Shown here: positions 11,016 through 22,700 of the stretch, in pieces
Position numbering within the stretch: the first letter of the stretch is position 1
How the letters are laid out: each line of letters starts with the position of its first letter
Assembly (NCBI GenBank): GCA_905221605.1
Contig: CAJNDS010000244.1
Span: 64,001-128,000 of the forward strand
Source of the DNA: Symbiodinium natans
Taxonomy: Eukaryota; Sar; Dinophyceae; Suessiales; Symbiodiniaceae
Direction: 5' to 3'
Length of the DNA stretch: 64,000 bases
Translations under genes and position numbers: made by a program
Notes under the pieces: model-generated
What the model was told of the DNA's origin: nothing
What the model saw: only the letters and a program-made list of their open reading frames with translations
Databases searched by the model: none

Positions 11016-14000
11016 TCAGGGTTGAGTCTCCTATAACGCGATACACTTAAAACAAGCAAGTAGAAGTGAGACCTCGACAATCGTTGCCATGCTGCCTTGC
11101 CACGTGTGGGCAACAGAAGTTTCAAGGCATCCAGCGTGCGCACACGAGCACGCGCGTGCGAACGGTGCAGTTCCATGCCAAAGTGCATAAACCTAAACCC
11201 TGAACCCTGAATCCTACTAAGCTCTGTGCGGCGCTTCAGGGCTAGAGGCTACCCAGAAATGGACGAGGCACCAAAGCCAGGCGCTGGACGCGTCTGTCAG
11301 AGCCGGTACATCAGGGTTCAGGGTTTATGTTTAAGTCGAAATTAGAATTGGGGAACTACAGCAGGTCCCCCTTTCCGGAACCCCGAATACATTAATAATT
11401 GCGTGAACTTTTCGAATAAGCCAGTATATAGAACAAGAACGAATATCAAATAAGCAGATCAATAGATGAATCAACAGACAAATACCTAAAAAAAACTTTT
11501 TGTACTTATACACATGTATATACATATATAACATATATATATATGTGTATATGTATATATTATATTTACATGTATTTACTTATTTAACCTCTTGACTTTA
11601 CTTGTGAATAGGCTTCCTCCTTCTTTTCTTGTATCCTCCACACAGGAGTTGCAGACCAAGACCCAGACCCTCCTTTAACTGAGAGTCTTGGGCTTACTTG
11701 TTCTGGTTCGACGGCCTCTCATGACTATTCGGTGCCGAGTGGCTCAGAAACACGACCCCTAAAATTCTCTGCAGAGACTACATATTCATTTTGCAGGGCC
11801 GGGCGCAGCCGTTGCAGTTGTGAAAATCGTTCGCAGAGGTGCTTTGTGGCGCTGGCCGTGGGCTATTACCAAGATTGCAAGGCACCAGTGGGACAGGAAG
11901 CCTATGAAGGACCCTCGCCCTAGACCCCAAACCCGGTGCAAAAGACCTTGAACCTCTAAACTTTGAAACCCGAAGCCCTCCCCAACTGCCCGAACCATAT
12001 GCTGCTTGCTTGACAAGGCGGAGCCGGGCATGGAGATGATTTACGTGAAGAACGAGGCGAATTTAGCATCCAATCCCCGATCATCTACAGTCCTCATCAA
12101 TGGATTTTGGCCTTGAGAATGCTAGGCTCACAAATCATGGAAGGCATTGGAATGGCAGGGCAGGAGTGTGGATTTACCTTCCAGCCTTCCAGCACCATCG
12201 GACTTCCTGCAACTCAGACCCAGCACCGCAAATGCCACATGCAGGTTGTGCTAAATGCTAGGCACTTTGAAGGTGCTTTAAATGTAGGGTCAGTACCGCT
12301 AGCTACAATAGGGACCCCGCAAAAAGGGCCCGAAGTTCTCGAAGCTCCAAGGCCGCGAATCAGCCCCAAGGCGGCAGCTGCCGCTGCTCCACCTGCTCCT
12401 GGCTTTGCGGGCAGCTAGCACAAGGACCAGGGCCTGGGGGAAGGGTTCAGAGGTTTGGAATGTAGGGTTTGGGACGCCACTCAGGGTTCGAGGAAGACGG
12501 AGGTGTCACGTACAGCTTCTGCTTAGAATTGGGCCCGACCTTTCGTGACAACGAAGAGTTGGTGCTTGATGTCCAGCCCAAGCATGAAGGACGCCGACCC
12601 GAAATCCTAGACCTCAAACCCCCTGAACCCCCAAACCCCTGAATCCCCCAAAATGAAGGAATCAAGGAAAGTCCGCGTTTCCTTGCCAACCTGTGCAGCT
12701 GGTCCCGGACCAAGGCACCTTGGTCTGCCATTGGGGCTTAGGACCCTTTAGGGGTTCAGGATGGGGCTTAGATGGGTTTAGGAAGCTCAGTGCTTTTGTG
12801 GGTTTTAGGCCCCCTGCTCTTCTTCAAGCGGCAACGTGCCCCTAAGCCCCGAGGCCTACATGAAGCCATCAGCCGGGATTCCAGTCCCGGAAGGGATCTC
12901 TGAAGCTCCAGAGTGAAGGGTTTCGGGATTTGGGTCGAGATCCCAATTCAGGGCCAAAAACAACCACTCGAGTGCACAGTGCACAGTCGATGGCTGATGC
13001 ATTGCAGTGCGAGTCTGTGCCAGCGCGTTTCAATTTGAGCATGACAGCGATGACGATGCGAATCGAGGTGATATCACGCCTGGTACGCACGATCTCCGTG
13101 ATTGGACGCGCTGTTCCGACATGCTTGTGTTGTTCAGCACTCCGCTGCTGGGGGCCTACCCTGTGACTAAACCGTGTGATGGCAACCCCGGCGCATATCA
13201 CAAATCGTTGTTGCCAGCGTCGGGCTTGGACGGTGTATCCTCAACCCAGCAGAACTTTGCATTTTGCCTTGCGTGAGTTTGACATGCTCGTTGCTTGTTG
13301 AGCTTTCGTCCCGTCCTTCTTGCCGCCCCAGCAAGACACCTCCGCCCTGTCGAGCCAAGTAAATCCCTGCCAGTCTGCCAGTTTGTTTTCTTTTGCACAA
13401 CATGCCCTGACACCACTCAAACCAAAACCAGCCGGCCAGTGTGCAGTTACTGTAAGCAAATTTCCTTTAGGTAGGCGACGATTGGAACTTTATTGGAAGG
13501 GAATGACATGGACAATTTTGTTGCCGTGCTCTCCTGACGAAGGCACGAAGAGGAGTGTTGAAACGCATGCTTCTGTACATGTCCACCTCTGTGCGCTTTA
13601 GGCCGCCCAAAACACAGAAGCCTTCAGCATGTATTCCACTTGTTTAATGTCATTGCACACTTGAGATTGCATCACGCGCAATCCCTAAGGCCCCAAGGTG
13701 TGCTGTGCGTTTAACACTCTGCCTTTATCTGAGCCCATTTTTGGTATGGGGGAAAATGAAGAACCACTTGTCCTTGTTACATTGTTGGGTCACACCAGCA
13801 GTTTAGGTTGTTTAGGGTTTGGGGTGGCCTAGGGCTTGTCGACTGTGAGGCACGTGCGCGGGCAAGGCTTGCAGCCGTGATCAAGAAATGCGTTGCGTCC
13901 ATGCACGCGAGAACGAACCTCGGCATGCTTCCCGAAGCTTTGAGCCATATTAATATATGGGGGCTTGTCTATGAACCCTTTTTTCGTACTTGCCCCGAAC

Positions 14001-15635
14001 TATAAACATACTATACTATGTTGCACTGGGGACCAGATCTTTGCCAACCTCCAAATATTCATTTAAGTTTTCTTTAAGGCTGACACATATAGATGGGTAT
14101 TGTCGCAGCTTGCCGCGACTGTTTGCAAGCAACTGTTACAGTCTTAACATTGCAGCGGGCATCGCTCTACTGAGCACGAAGGCCACTGTGCGTCTCTCAG
14201 CGCGCTTGATCACACAGCGGTGTGTGTGCCACAGGTTTGGGGGTTGCACCCAGGCCCGAAACCCTCGAACCGTAAAGGTTCCCGAGCCCTAACCAATACT
14301 GATCTATAGAAACGTGAGCCCGCTTTGACCCTCAATGTAATGAGGCCGTATTCAGTTTACTTCGGGTGTTCTGTTTGGGGAAGAGATCCACAGCCACACA
14401 GCTCAACTTTCTGAGTCTAAGGGTCCAAACTGCACCCAAGCCCTAAAGGCCTAGGCCCTCAACTCTTACTGCCGACCGGTCTGAGCGGAGGAGTGGAATT
14501 CATGCGAAGTCCATTCGGCTCATCATGGACGCTGAAGCCAAGGTACGGGCAGCGTGGCGCCTAGGTTCTTTGAGTTTTCTGGGTTCTATCCCATTGTATC
14601 AATATCTTTGTGGGATCACGGCACACAATAGTAGAGTGTGCCAAGACAGGGCCACACGGCCTTGACATTCTATGTATGAAGATTTCAATGTTAAAAACCA
14701 GCTGCCCCCAATGCAAGACGAGATGAGCCCCGGAGCGAATATAGAAGTGAAGACAGTGCATCCTTCACGATTGTTTGGCGCATGTTTGCTTGTAGGACAT
14801 ATTGCTTCCGTTTCCTGGCTTTGACAGGAGACGTCTAGGCCTACCGACGAAAAGATGTTCTCCATGACGCGCGGTACGAGGCAACTGTGGGCGCAACGTG
14901 GGTTTCAGGTTTCTCCAGTCTGCAAAGCATGTGCGGCAGGAGTGTGTGTTGAAAGGCCTCACTCCAGATGTCGCATCTTTATACCCCCCGAAACCCCCTC
15001 AACCTTTCACATGGGCAGGACGTTCCTGTCTATTGGCCGCCAGGTTGAAAGTCTCTTGGATGAACGGGTAGAGGGCCTCCCATCTGCATCATCTGCACAA
15101 AGACAGCCAGCGTCAACTTTCCAGACCTCAGACGCAATAGCTGTGTGAGAGTCTGATGGTCTGATGGAAGTTTATAAGTTTTCAGGAGTCGAGGCATTTC
15201 GGTGGATAGCTGCTGCTGACATCTCTGTGTCCGAAACGCTTTCCCTCATATCTACGCCCCGTAGTAATCAGGAGAAGGTTCTTTCAGCCACTCCAAGCCT
15301 CAACATTGCCAGATACGCTTCAGGGGAGAACATCAAAAACACCGCCGAGACATTCTTCGCTGCCTATCCGCTCAGACGAACGACGTGGCTGCTCCTAAGC
15401 TATCCTCAATGAGACTTTACATGGGGTTGTTCTGAATGGTGTTCCCCTTGCGGCTTTTGCTTTGTGTTATGGCTGTTATGGTATCCTTGCAGCTTGGGGT
15501 GCCAAAAGGTTTATAAAGTTAGGTCAGCCCCTCCCCCCCCCCCCTGTGTGCGGCTTAAACCGGGTTGATTTGGAGGAAGCTGGTACTCGGGTTTACAAGA
15601 GGAAATCAGGCCTCAACACCTTTACTTATTCACAA

Positions 15636-17240
15636 GAGCCAGCTTCCAAATAAAGCCTATTTAGGTTCCTGGGGGGGGATAGGCCGGAATTTAAATGATG
15701 TAAATATTTGGGGGCCCCAATACTTAAATTTTTTAAACTGTTAAATTCGGGCGGAATTTTGAATAATTCAAATAATTTGAATAATTTCTGTAGTTCAAAT
15801 AATTTAAATAACAATCCTGGGGAGGGCCTTGGGGAGGGGGGCTGGAATTTTAATAGTTTAAATATTTGGGAGGCCTCAATATTTACATTATTAACGGCTA
15901 CCGCCAGTGCCGCGGTAGGGGGGGAAGAGGGGGTGGGGAGTAAGGGGGGAACGGGTGGGGGGGGAGTGGGGGGGAGGCGGGAGGGGGGCTGCGGTAGGGC
16001 GGTGGGGCTGGAGGGTGAGGGGGTGGTGTGGGGGGAGAGGGGGGTAGGGGGTGTTGGGCATGCACTAAAGGCACGCTGAGAGCAACGCAGTAGACGAAGC
16101 ACTGAAGGCATGGGGTGCTAGAGGGTAAGGGAAGGGCTTAGGTGGGGGTGGGGAGGGGTGAGGGCGGTACTAAGAGGCAGTGGGTCTTGACTGAGCGGCT
16201 GGGGTCGGCGAACCACCCCCCCCCCTCCCCAGCATTTAGATTGTTTAAATTATATAAATTATTTAAATTCCAGACTCCCCCCAAAGGCCCTCTCCAGGAC
16301 TTAAATTTTTTGATGTTTTGAATTATTTATATTCCGCCCGAATTTGAATAATTTACACACTTTAGATATTTATTTAAATTGTTGAAATTCGGGTGGAATT
16401 TAAATAGTGTTAAAAAATATTAGTTATTTTACTTCGAACATCCCCACCTTAGCTCTCGAGGGTCTCTGGGGTTGGGCGCTCCAGGGGGTTTCTGGGGTTG
16501 GGCACTCCAGGAAGTCTCTGGGTTGGGCACTCCAGGGAGACTGTGAGGTTGTGAGATTGTGGGGACTCTGCGGTTGGGCACTCCAGGGAGTCTCTGGGTT
16601 GGGCACTCAGGGTTGGCACTTAGGAAGTTTTTTGGGGGGTTGGGTGGGTTGGGCACTCCAGCAAGTCTCTAGGTTTGGGGTTGGGCACTCCAGGGAGACT
16701 CTGGGTGACTGGGGAATTCTGACCACTCCAGGAATGTCTGGGTTGGGCACTCCAGGGAGTCGCTAGGAGGAGACCGGGCGAGGCGAGGAGAAGAGTTGAA
16801 TTTAAAATCTAACAACCCCACACCGAAGGTGGGGAATAAAAAATCCTGGAGAGGGCCTGTGGGGGGCGGTCCGGAATTTAAATAATGTACACAATGTAAA
16901 TATTTTCATAATTTAAGTAATTGAAATATTGAGGGGGGCCCCAATATTTACATTATTAAAATTAGTCAAATTCCAGCCCCCCTCTTCAAGGCCCTCCCCA
17001 GGATTTAATTTATTCAATTTATTCAAATTATTTAAATTCCACCCGAGTTTCAACAATTTGAGTACTTGTAAACGCTTGCGCGCAGCGCCTCGGCAGCCGG
17101 GTAGGAGCCGCCGACAGCTGGACCCTGCACGGCATCGGCAGGGAGGGGGGGTTGTGCAGCTTAAATAGGGAAGCTACGGCTCGGGTTTTTACCAAGAACA
17201 CACACGGGAGCTTCCAAATAAACCCTATTTGGGCATCTGG
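15636..17240. repeat. AT-rich repeat with TTTAAATT words and G/C blocks
   Basis: Long AT stretches made of AATTTAAATAATTT-type words alternate with G-runs and blocks such as CCTGGGGAGGGCC. Both ends carry a related segment with AGCTTCCAAATAAA followed by CCTATTT (about 15644-15665 and 17206-17228), so the block may be flanked by direct repeats about 1.56 kb apart. Inside are inverted versions of the GGAATTTAAAT and CCCCAATATTTA words. The ORFs in this block are low-complexity shadows. Confidence 0.65.
16455..16770 (+). repeat. About 27-bp minisatellite (GGTTGGGCACTCCAGG)
   Basis: About ten imperfect copies of a unit with core GGTTGGGCACTCCAGG followed by GAGTCTCTG or similar are seen. Unit lengths vary, with one longer degenerate interval near 16540-16570. 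Confidence 0.85.
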
Positions 17241-19255
17241 GAGGTGGGGGGGTCAGGAATGAAAAAATTTTCATAATTTAAATATGACGGGCAGGTTTCG
17301 GATTTAAATTATTTAATTCGGCCGGGAATTGAATAATTTAAAATCCGAAAAGGGGGGGGGGGGGACCACCCCCCCTACCCCCTAAAAATTAAAAAATTTA
17401 AGTCATTTAAATCCGAAACCTCCCCGTCTTATTTAAAATATTTAAGTTATTTAGTTCTGGGGACGGGGGGGTGGTCCCCCCCTTTCGGATTTAAATTATT
17501 TAAATTATGCAAATGATTTAAATTATTTAATTCGGCTGGGAATTAAATAATGTAAGCAAATAAATAATTTAAAAAATGTAAATATGACGGGCAGGTTTCG
17601 GATTTAAATTATTTAAATTGTTTAATTCGGCCGGGAATTAAAAAAACTTAAATAATTTAAATCCGAAAAAGGGGGGGGGGGGGGGGACCACCCCCCTGCC
17701 CCCTAAGAATTCAATAATTTAAACAATTTAAATACGACGGGGAGGTTTCGGATATAATTATTTAAAATTCTTAGGAGGCGGGGGGGGGGGGGGGGGGGGT
17801 GGTCCGCCCCCCCGCCCCTTTTCGGATTTAAATTATTTAAATAATTAATGAGTTAAATTATGTAAATTATTTAACTTATCTACATTATTGAGATTTTATA
17901 CATTGTTTAGATTATTTAAATTATTTAATTCGGCTGGGAATTAAATAATTTCAATAATTTAAATATGACGGGCAGGTTTCGGATTCAAATTATTTAAATT
18001 ATTTAATTCGGCCCGGAATTCAATAACTTAAATAATGTAAATCATTTAAATAGTTCAAATAATTTCCGAAAAGGGGGGGGGGGGGGGGCACCCCCCTGCC
18101 CCCTAAGAACTACATAATTTAAATCATTTAAACACGACGGGCAGGCTTCGGATTTAAATTATTCAAAGTATTTAATTCTTAGGGGGCAGGGGTGTGCCCC
18201 CCCCCCTTTCGGATTTAAATTATTTGAAGTATTTAAATTGTTTAAATTATGAAAATTAACTTAAATTATATTTCAATTATTTACAATATTTAAATTATTT
18301 GAGTTTTTTTATTTTTTGTTCGGCTTGGAATTAAGTTTCTTTAATATTTATGACGGGCAGTTTTCGGATTTAAATGCTTTAAAGTATTTCATTCTGCCGA
18401 GAATTAAATAATGTAAATAATTTAAACAATTCAAATAATTTAAATCGGAAAAAGGGGGGGGACCACCCCCCCTGCCCCCTAAGAATTAACTAATTTTTTA
18501 AAATAATTTAAATCCGAAACCTCCCCGTCTTATGTAAATTATTTAAATTATTGAATTCTGGGGAGGGGGGGATGGCCCCCCCCACTGTCGGATTTAAACT
18601 ATTTCAATTATTTATATTATTTAAATCATTTAAATGATTTAAATCATTTACATTATTTAAAGCTTCTAAATTATTGAAATTATTTAAATTATTTCATTCG
18701 GCTGGGAAATTCATAATTTAGATTTTTTATAATTGACGGGCAGGTTTCGGAGTTAAATTATTGAGATTATTTAATTCGGCCGGGACTTAAATAATTTAAA
18801 TAACTTAAATAATTCAAATCCGAAAAGGGGAGGGGACCACCCCTCCGAATGAAATAATTTAAATAATTTAAATCCGAAACCTCCCCGTCGTATTTAAATT
18901 ATTTACATTATTTAATTCTTGGGAGGGGGGGGGGGGTTGGTCCCCCCCTCTTTCGATTTAAATTATTTAGATTATGTAAATTGTTTAAATTATGTAAGTT
19001 ATTGAAGTTTTTTAATTCGGCTGGGAATTAAATAATGTAAACAATTTAAATATGACGGGCAGGTTTCGGATTTAATTTATTTAAATTATTTAATTCGGCC
19101 GGGAATTAAATAATTTTAATAATTTAAATCCGAAAAGGGGGGGACCACCCCCGCCGCCCCCTAAGAATTAAATATTTTAAATAATTTACATCCGAAACCT
19201 CCCCGTGCTTTTTAAATTGTTTAAATTATTTACTTCTTGGGAGGGGGGGGGGTGG
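17240..19255. repeat. About 300-bp AT-rich satellite with inverted G/C blocks
   Basis: The landmark GACGGGCAGGTTTCGG (with variants) occurs near 17286, 17586, 17736, 17967, 18136, 18352, 18734 and 19053. Its inverted partner CCGAAACCTCCCCGTC occurs near 17412, 18512, 18872 and 19192. Between them are TTTAAATTATTT spacers, TTCGGCCGGGAATT blocks and near-palindromic runs such as GGGGGGACCACCCCCC. The spacing of about 300 bp between some direct copies (17286 to 17586), with half-unit spacings elsewhere, suggests a satellite whose unit is itself built of inverted halves. No coding potential is seen. It could be a structural satellite, an array of miniature inverted-repeat elements, or partly an assembly-sensitive region. 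Confidence 0.75.
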
Positions 19256-19400
19256 CTCCTTGCGGGGGAAGCCCGGGCTCGTAATTTAGGTATTGGGGGG
19301 AGGCCCGGGCTCGTAATTGAGTATTGGGGGGAGGCCCCGGCTCGTCATTTAGCATTGGGGGGAGGCCCGGGCTCGTAATTTAGTATTGGGGTGGTGGCCC
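19256..19400 (+). repeat. About 37-bp minisatellite, four copies
   Basis: A unit with core GGAGGCCCGGGCTCGTAATT followed by TAGTATTGGGG is repeated about four times, with small substitutions, directly after the AT-rich satellite. Confidence 0.85.
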
Positions 19401-19441
19401 CGAAACCAAAAAACAGCTGCTAGTTCCAGAAAGGCGCGGCT

Positions 19442-19493
19442 CGATTTGGCCGAATTTTGCCCGGCAGCCTCCGGGCAAAATTTGGCCAAATCG
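19442..19493. other. 23-bp near-perfect hairpin with 6-nt loop
   Basis: The left arm 19442-19464 (starting CGATTTGGCC) pairs with the right arm 19471-19493 (ending GGCCAAATCG) around the loop CAGCCT. Only one position departs from Watson-Crick pairing and it would be a G:U pair in RNA. Pairing may extend outward six bases with mismatches. It could be a folded RNA, a miniature inverted-repeat end or a structural site; nothing adjacent tells which. Confidence 0.8.
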
Positions 19494-19564
19494 GGCTGCT
19501 CTTCGACTCTTTCACCCTTGTTCACTGGTACTAAAAGATAGAGACCAGTCCAACCGCAGCACAA

Positions 19565-19735
19565 AAGACAAATCGCAAGGCACCGTCCCCCTAAAATTTT
19601 TCAAAAACTTATGCTCTCACGACACAAATCGCAAGCGCCGTCCCCTAAGATTTTGGTAAAAATATGCTCCCAAAAGACAAATCGCAAGCACAGCCCCCCA
19701 AAATATTTTGGAAAAACTTATGCTCCCAATCAGTT
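19565..19735 (+). repeat. About 54-bp tandem repeat, three copies
   Basis: Three imperfect copies run from (GA)CAAATCGCAAG through CCGTCCCC(C)TAA and AAAACTTATGCTC, starting near 19567, 19623 and 19675. They follow the hairpin directly. Confidence 0.8.
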
Positions 19736-22700
19736 TTCGTTGTTAAAGAGAAACATAAGAAGATAAGAGAGAAGAGGAGTTTTGCATGTCTTCCTACCTT
19801 GCTCCTTTCTTCTTCCGGCTCGCTCGCTCGTCCGCTCTCTCTCTCTCTCTCTCTGTCTTTGTCTTTGTCTTTCTTTTCTCTTCTGAGTGGTATGTCTCGT
19901 AGAACTGGAAGGGGAGGCAGCTACAAAAAAACACCTAAGTCTAGGATCCCAGCAGCAAGGACACGAGTTCTCTTGTTCTTATGGACTCGTATGAGGCCAC
20001 CAGAGTACGACTAACGTGACAACAGCGTGCCCTCGCGGGAACGAGTATGGCATGAAAACCCCCCCCCCGCCCCCCCATGTGGGGGTTTAAGAGAACAAGG
20101 GGCCCCTAATATGGACCCAAAGGAGGACCCCAATAAGGTACCCCTAATTTCCGAACTCCACAACGCCGCCCAACCTGCTGAGCCACCTTGAGCCCTGATG
20201 TCACACAGTCCTAGGGAGGAAGGCTTGATGTAGCGCTTTGCCTCGTCCTTCCTGAAACCTAACCCTAAGCCCTGCACCGCAAATCCTGAACCCTAAATCT
20301 CATGGTTTAGGGTTTCAGGGTTGCTGCAGGTTGTTTCGACCCCAAAGCTCTCTGTGCTTGCCAGCTTGTTGCTTAGGTTTCTGGCTGTGCATCCTTGGGT
20401 GGCACTGGCGAGTCGCTTTCCTGAATCTGACCACGCTTGACCCAAACCCCGAACCCTAAACCCTATAGTAGAAGCAAAAAAGTTGCAAACTCAATAGCCT
20501 CAGTTCCTAAGAGTAAAGCATAGGGAATCCCAGCACTATTCGTCCTTAGGTTTCCAACTTGTTGGGGTTTACTGTAAACGCCCCTTCAGCGCTGCAAGAT
20601 TCAGGGCCCGAGTTCAGACCGTGTATGCCCAAGGTTTGGGGTTTAGGGGTTTAGGGTTGAGGCGGTAATTTTCGGAGCTCCTGCCAGAGTTACAGGGCAT
20701 ATAAACTACTTCTCGACCAAAAGCAGTTCTCGACCACAAGTGTAGCAACCGAATCTGACTCAAAATCCTGTGGCGATGAGATGGAGCTCTCATCTTGGCG
20801 TCAAGCACCCACTTCTGGAACATTTACGTATAGCCAAAAACACTTAAAGTTGTCATGTCAAGGAAGCGGCAGGATGTTAGCCTTATCTGGAGTTCATGTG
20901 TCGGGCCGTTGTATGAACCAAGCGACTTGCTAGTGCAAAGGCTTCAGACAAGGCCAATAATCGTCGAAGGTGTATTTGCTATCTGTATTGTTGCAGAGCA
21001 GATTTCCTCATCTTGCAGCACCAAGGGCTCTGTGCAGTAACGACTGTTACAAGACGGACGTCTTTCATCATCATGAAGCTCCTCAGCGCTGGCAACTTTG
21101 CGAAACTGGGCTCAGGTTCGAGGCTTGCAGCGTGATCTAAGCCCCGAACCCTAACCCCTAGTCCCTGTCCCTAAACCCGAAAAGCTGTTCAAGCCAAGGG
21201 GCACTAAGTGCCGCCTTCTTCCAAACAGGGGCTGTCGATCGAGATGCACCAAAAGGCTGGCTAGCTCCAGCAAGTTTATTTGCGATGCTTCTCTATGCTG
21301 TCATGACGACTCCAGGCGAGGGCTTGATCTAAAGGATGGGCCTTTTCTCTTGCAGTTTTGGGTACCTATGAAGGACCCATAGTTCAGAACTAGAACAACT
21401 CCCACATACACTCTCTGAACAATCGGAGCTCATGAGTCACGACCTTGCAGGTTGCGAAGAGCCGTCGACCCCACTGCAAGAGTGGCTGCGCAGCGCTTTC
21501 ACCGGCTCCTTGTCTTCACCCTACACCCTAAACTCTAAACCCGAAACCCTAAAGCCCCTAAGCCGGCCTAAGCCGGCCTAAGCCCCAGGCTTCTTGTCAT
21601 CTTTGTGTGGAAACCTGGCCATCCTGGGCCTCATGCTGCTCCAGAGACGCGGTATTGCCACGCTGGCTACTTGGAGCCGAGATTTTGGGGTGATTTTGGG
21701 CTTTGTTGGGCTTAAGAGGGTTTCAGAGGTCAGCCTTGAACCTAATTACGACCCCAAACCGCTCATGGAGCAAGACCAACCTTATCTGAGGCAAATCAGA
21801 AGGCGGTCGACAAACACAAACGCATATGGATGATCAGACTCACCGTCTTCTGGGCCTCTCGGCATTGATTCAGTGCATGCGGTTCATCGACCTTAAGATG
21901 AATGTTATCAATTGCCAATTTATTACATATTCACTTCGAATTCCGAAAAAAAACAACTCAACCTCCAGTGTCTTCATGTTTCGAAATCTTCGCAGAGATC
22001 CCTTTCACACGCACCATGTCGGATAACTACAGTGAGTCAACAGCAATCATAGCGGCGGCTGGGATTCAGGGTTTTGGGGCTTTCGGAGTTTAAGGTTTTA
22101 GGGACCGAGAGCGACTTGGAGATTTGAGCTGTGTGATAGCAGGGACAATTTAGAGTGACCCTGAAATTTTCCGTCACACTAACGTTGAGACTGGCCCACC
22201 CTGAGCCTCGAGTTTTGATGACTACGACGAACATAATGAAAATGGTGGCAATACTGCATGCCAACCATACCATCGACTCTAGCAACCACAGCACTAAACA
22301 TGATCACAACACTAAACATGATGGCGCCAGCAATCGCCATAAGGACCAAGTACGATGACCTATCACATCATGGCGTATTGCTCGGGAACCGGGCCTAGAC
22401 AATCTTATAGAAACAGCCTGACAACATGTCCAGTGAATTCGCTTCTCCACACGGCTTAAGCCCTACACCCGAAACCTCTTGGCCCTAAACGCCTTTCGGA
22501 GGGGCTTGGCCGTCAGGGTTCACGGGCTTTGGGGCTGTGGGGTTTGATGGCTTCAGGGTTTCAGGGTGTGCGGTTTTAGGGTTTAGGGGCTGGGTGTCGA
22601 CCTGTTTGTGATGCCACTGCCAGCGCCTGCTTGTCTTCCTTCTTCTCGTCCTTTTTGTCCAGTATCCTCGCAGGGTAAACCCTGAATCCTACAAACCCTA

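Larger units (their letters stand above)
2667..15635. other. Long non-coding region with telomere-like words
   Basis: No ORF in this 13 kb looks like a conserved protein. The stretch is marked by short degenerate CCCTAAACCC/GGGTTTAGGG words in both orientations (for example near 7700, 8385, 10780-10830, 10975-11015, 11190, 11935 and 12605). Simple repeats include poly-C (about 3085-3120), (GT)n (about 5127-5148), poly-G (about 5215-5232) and (AT)n with GTAT (about 11515-11565). It may be intergenic or a very long intron; the sequence does not decide. Confidence 0.55.
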
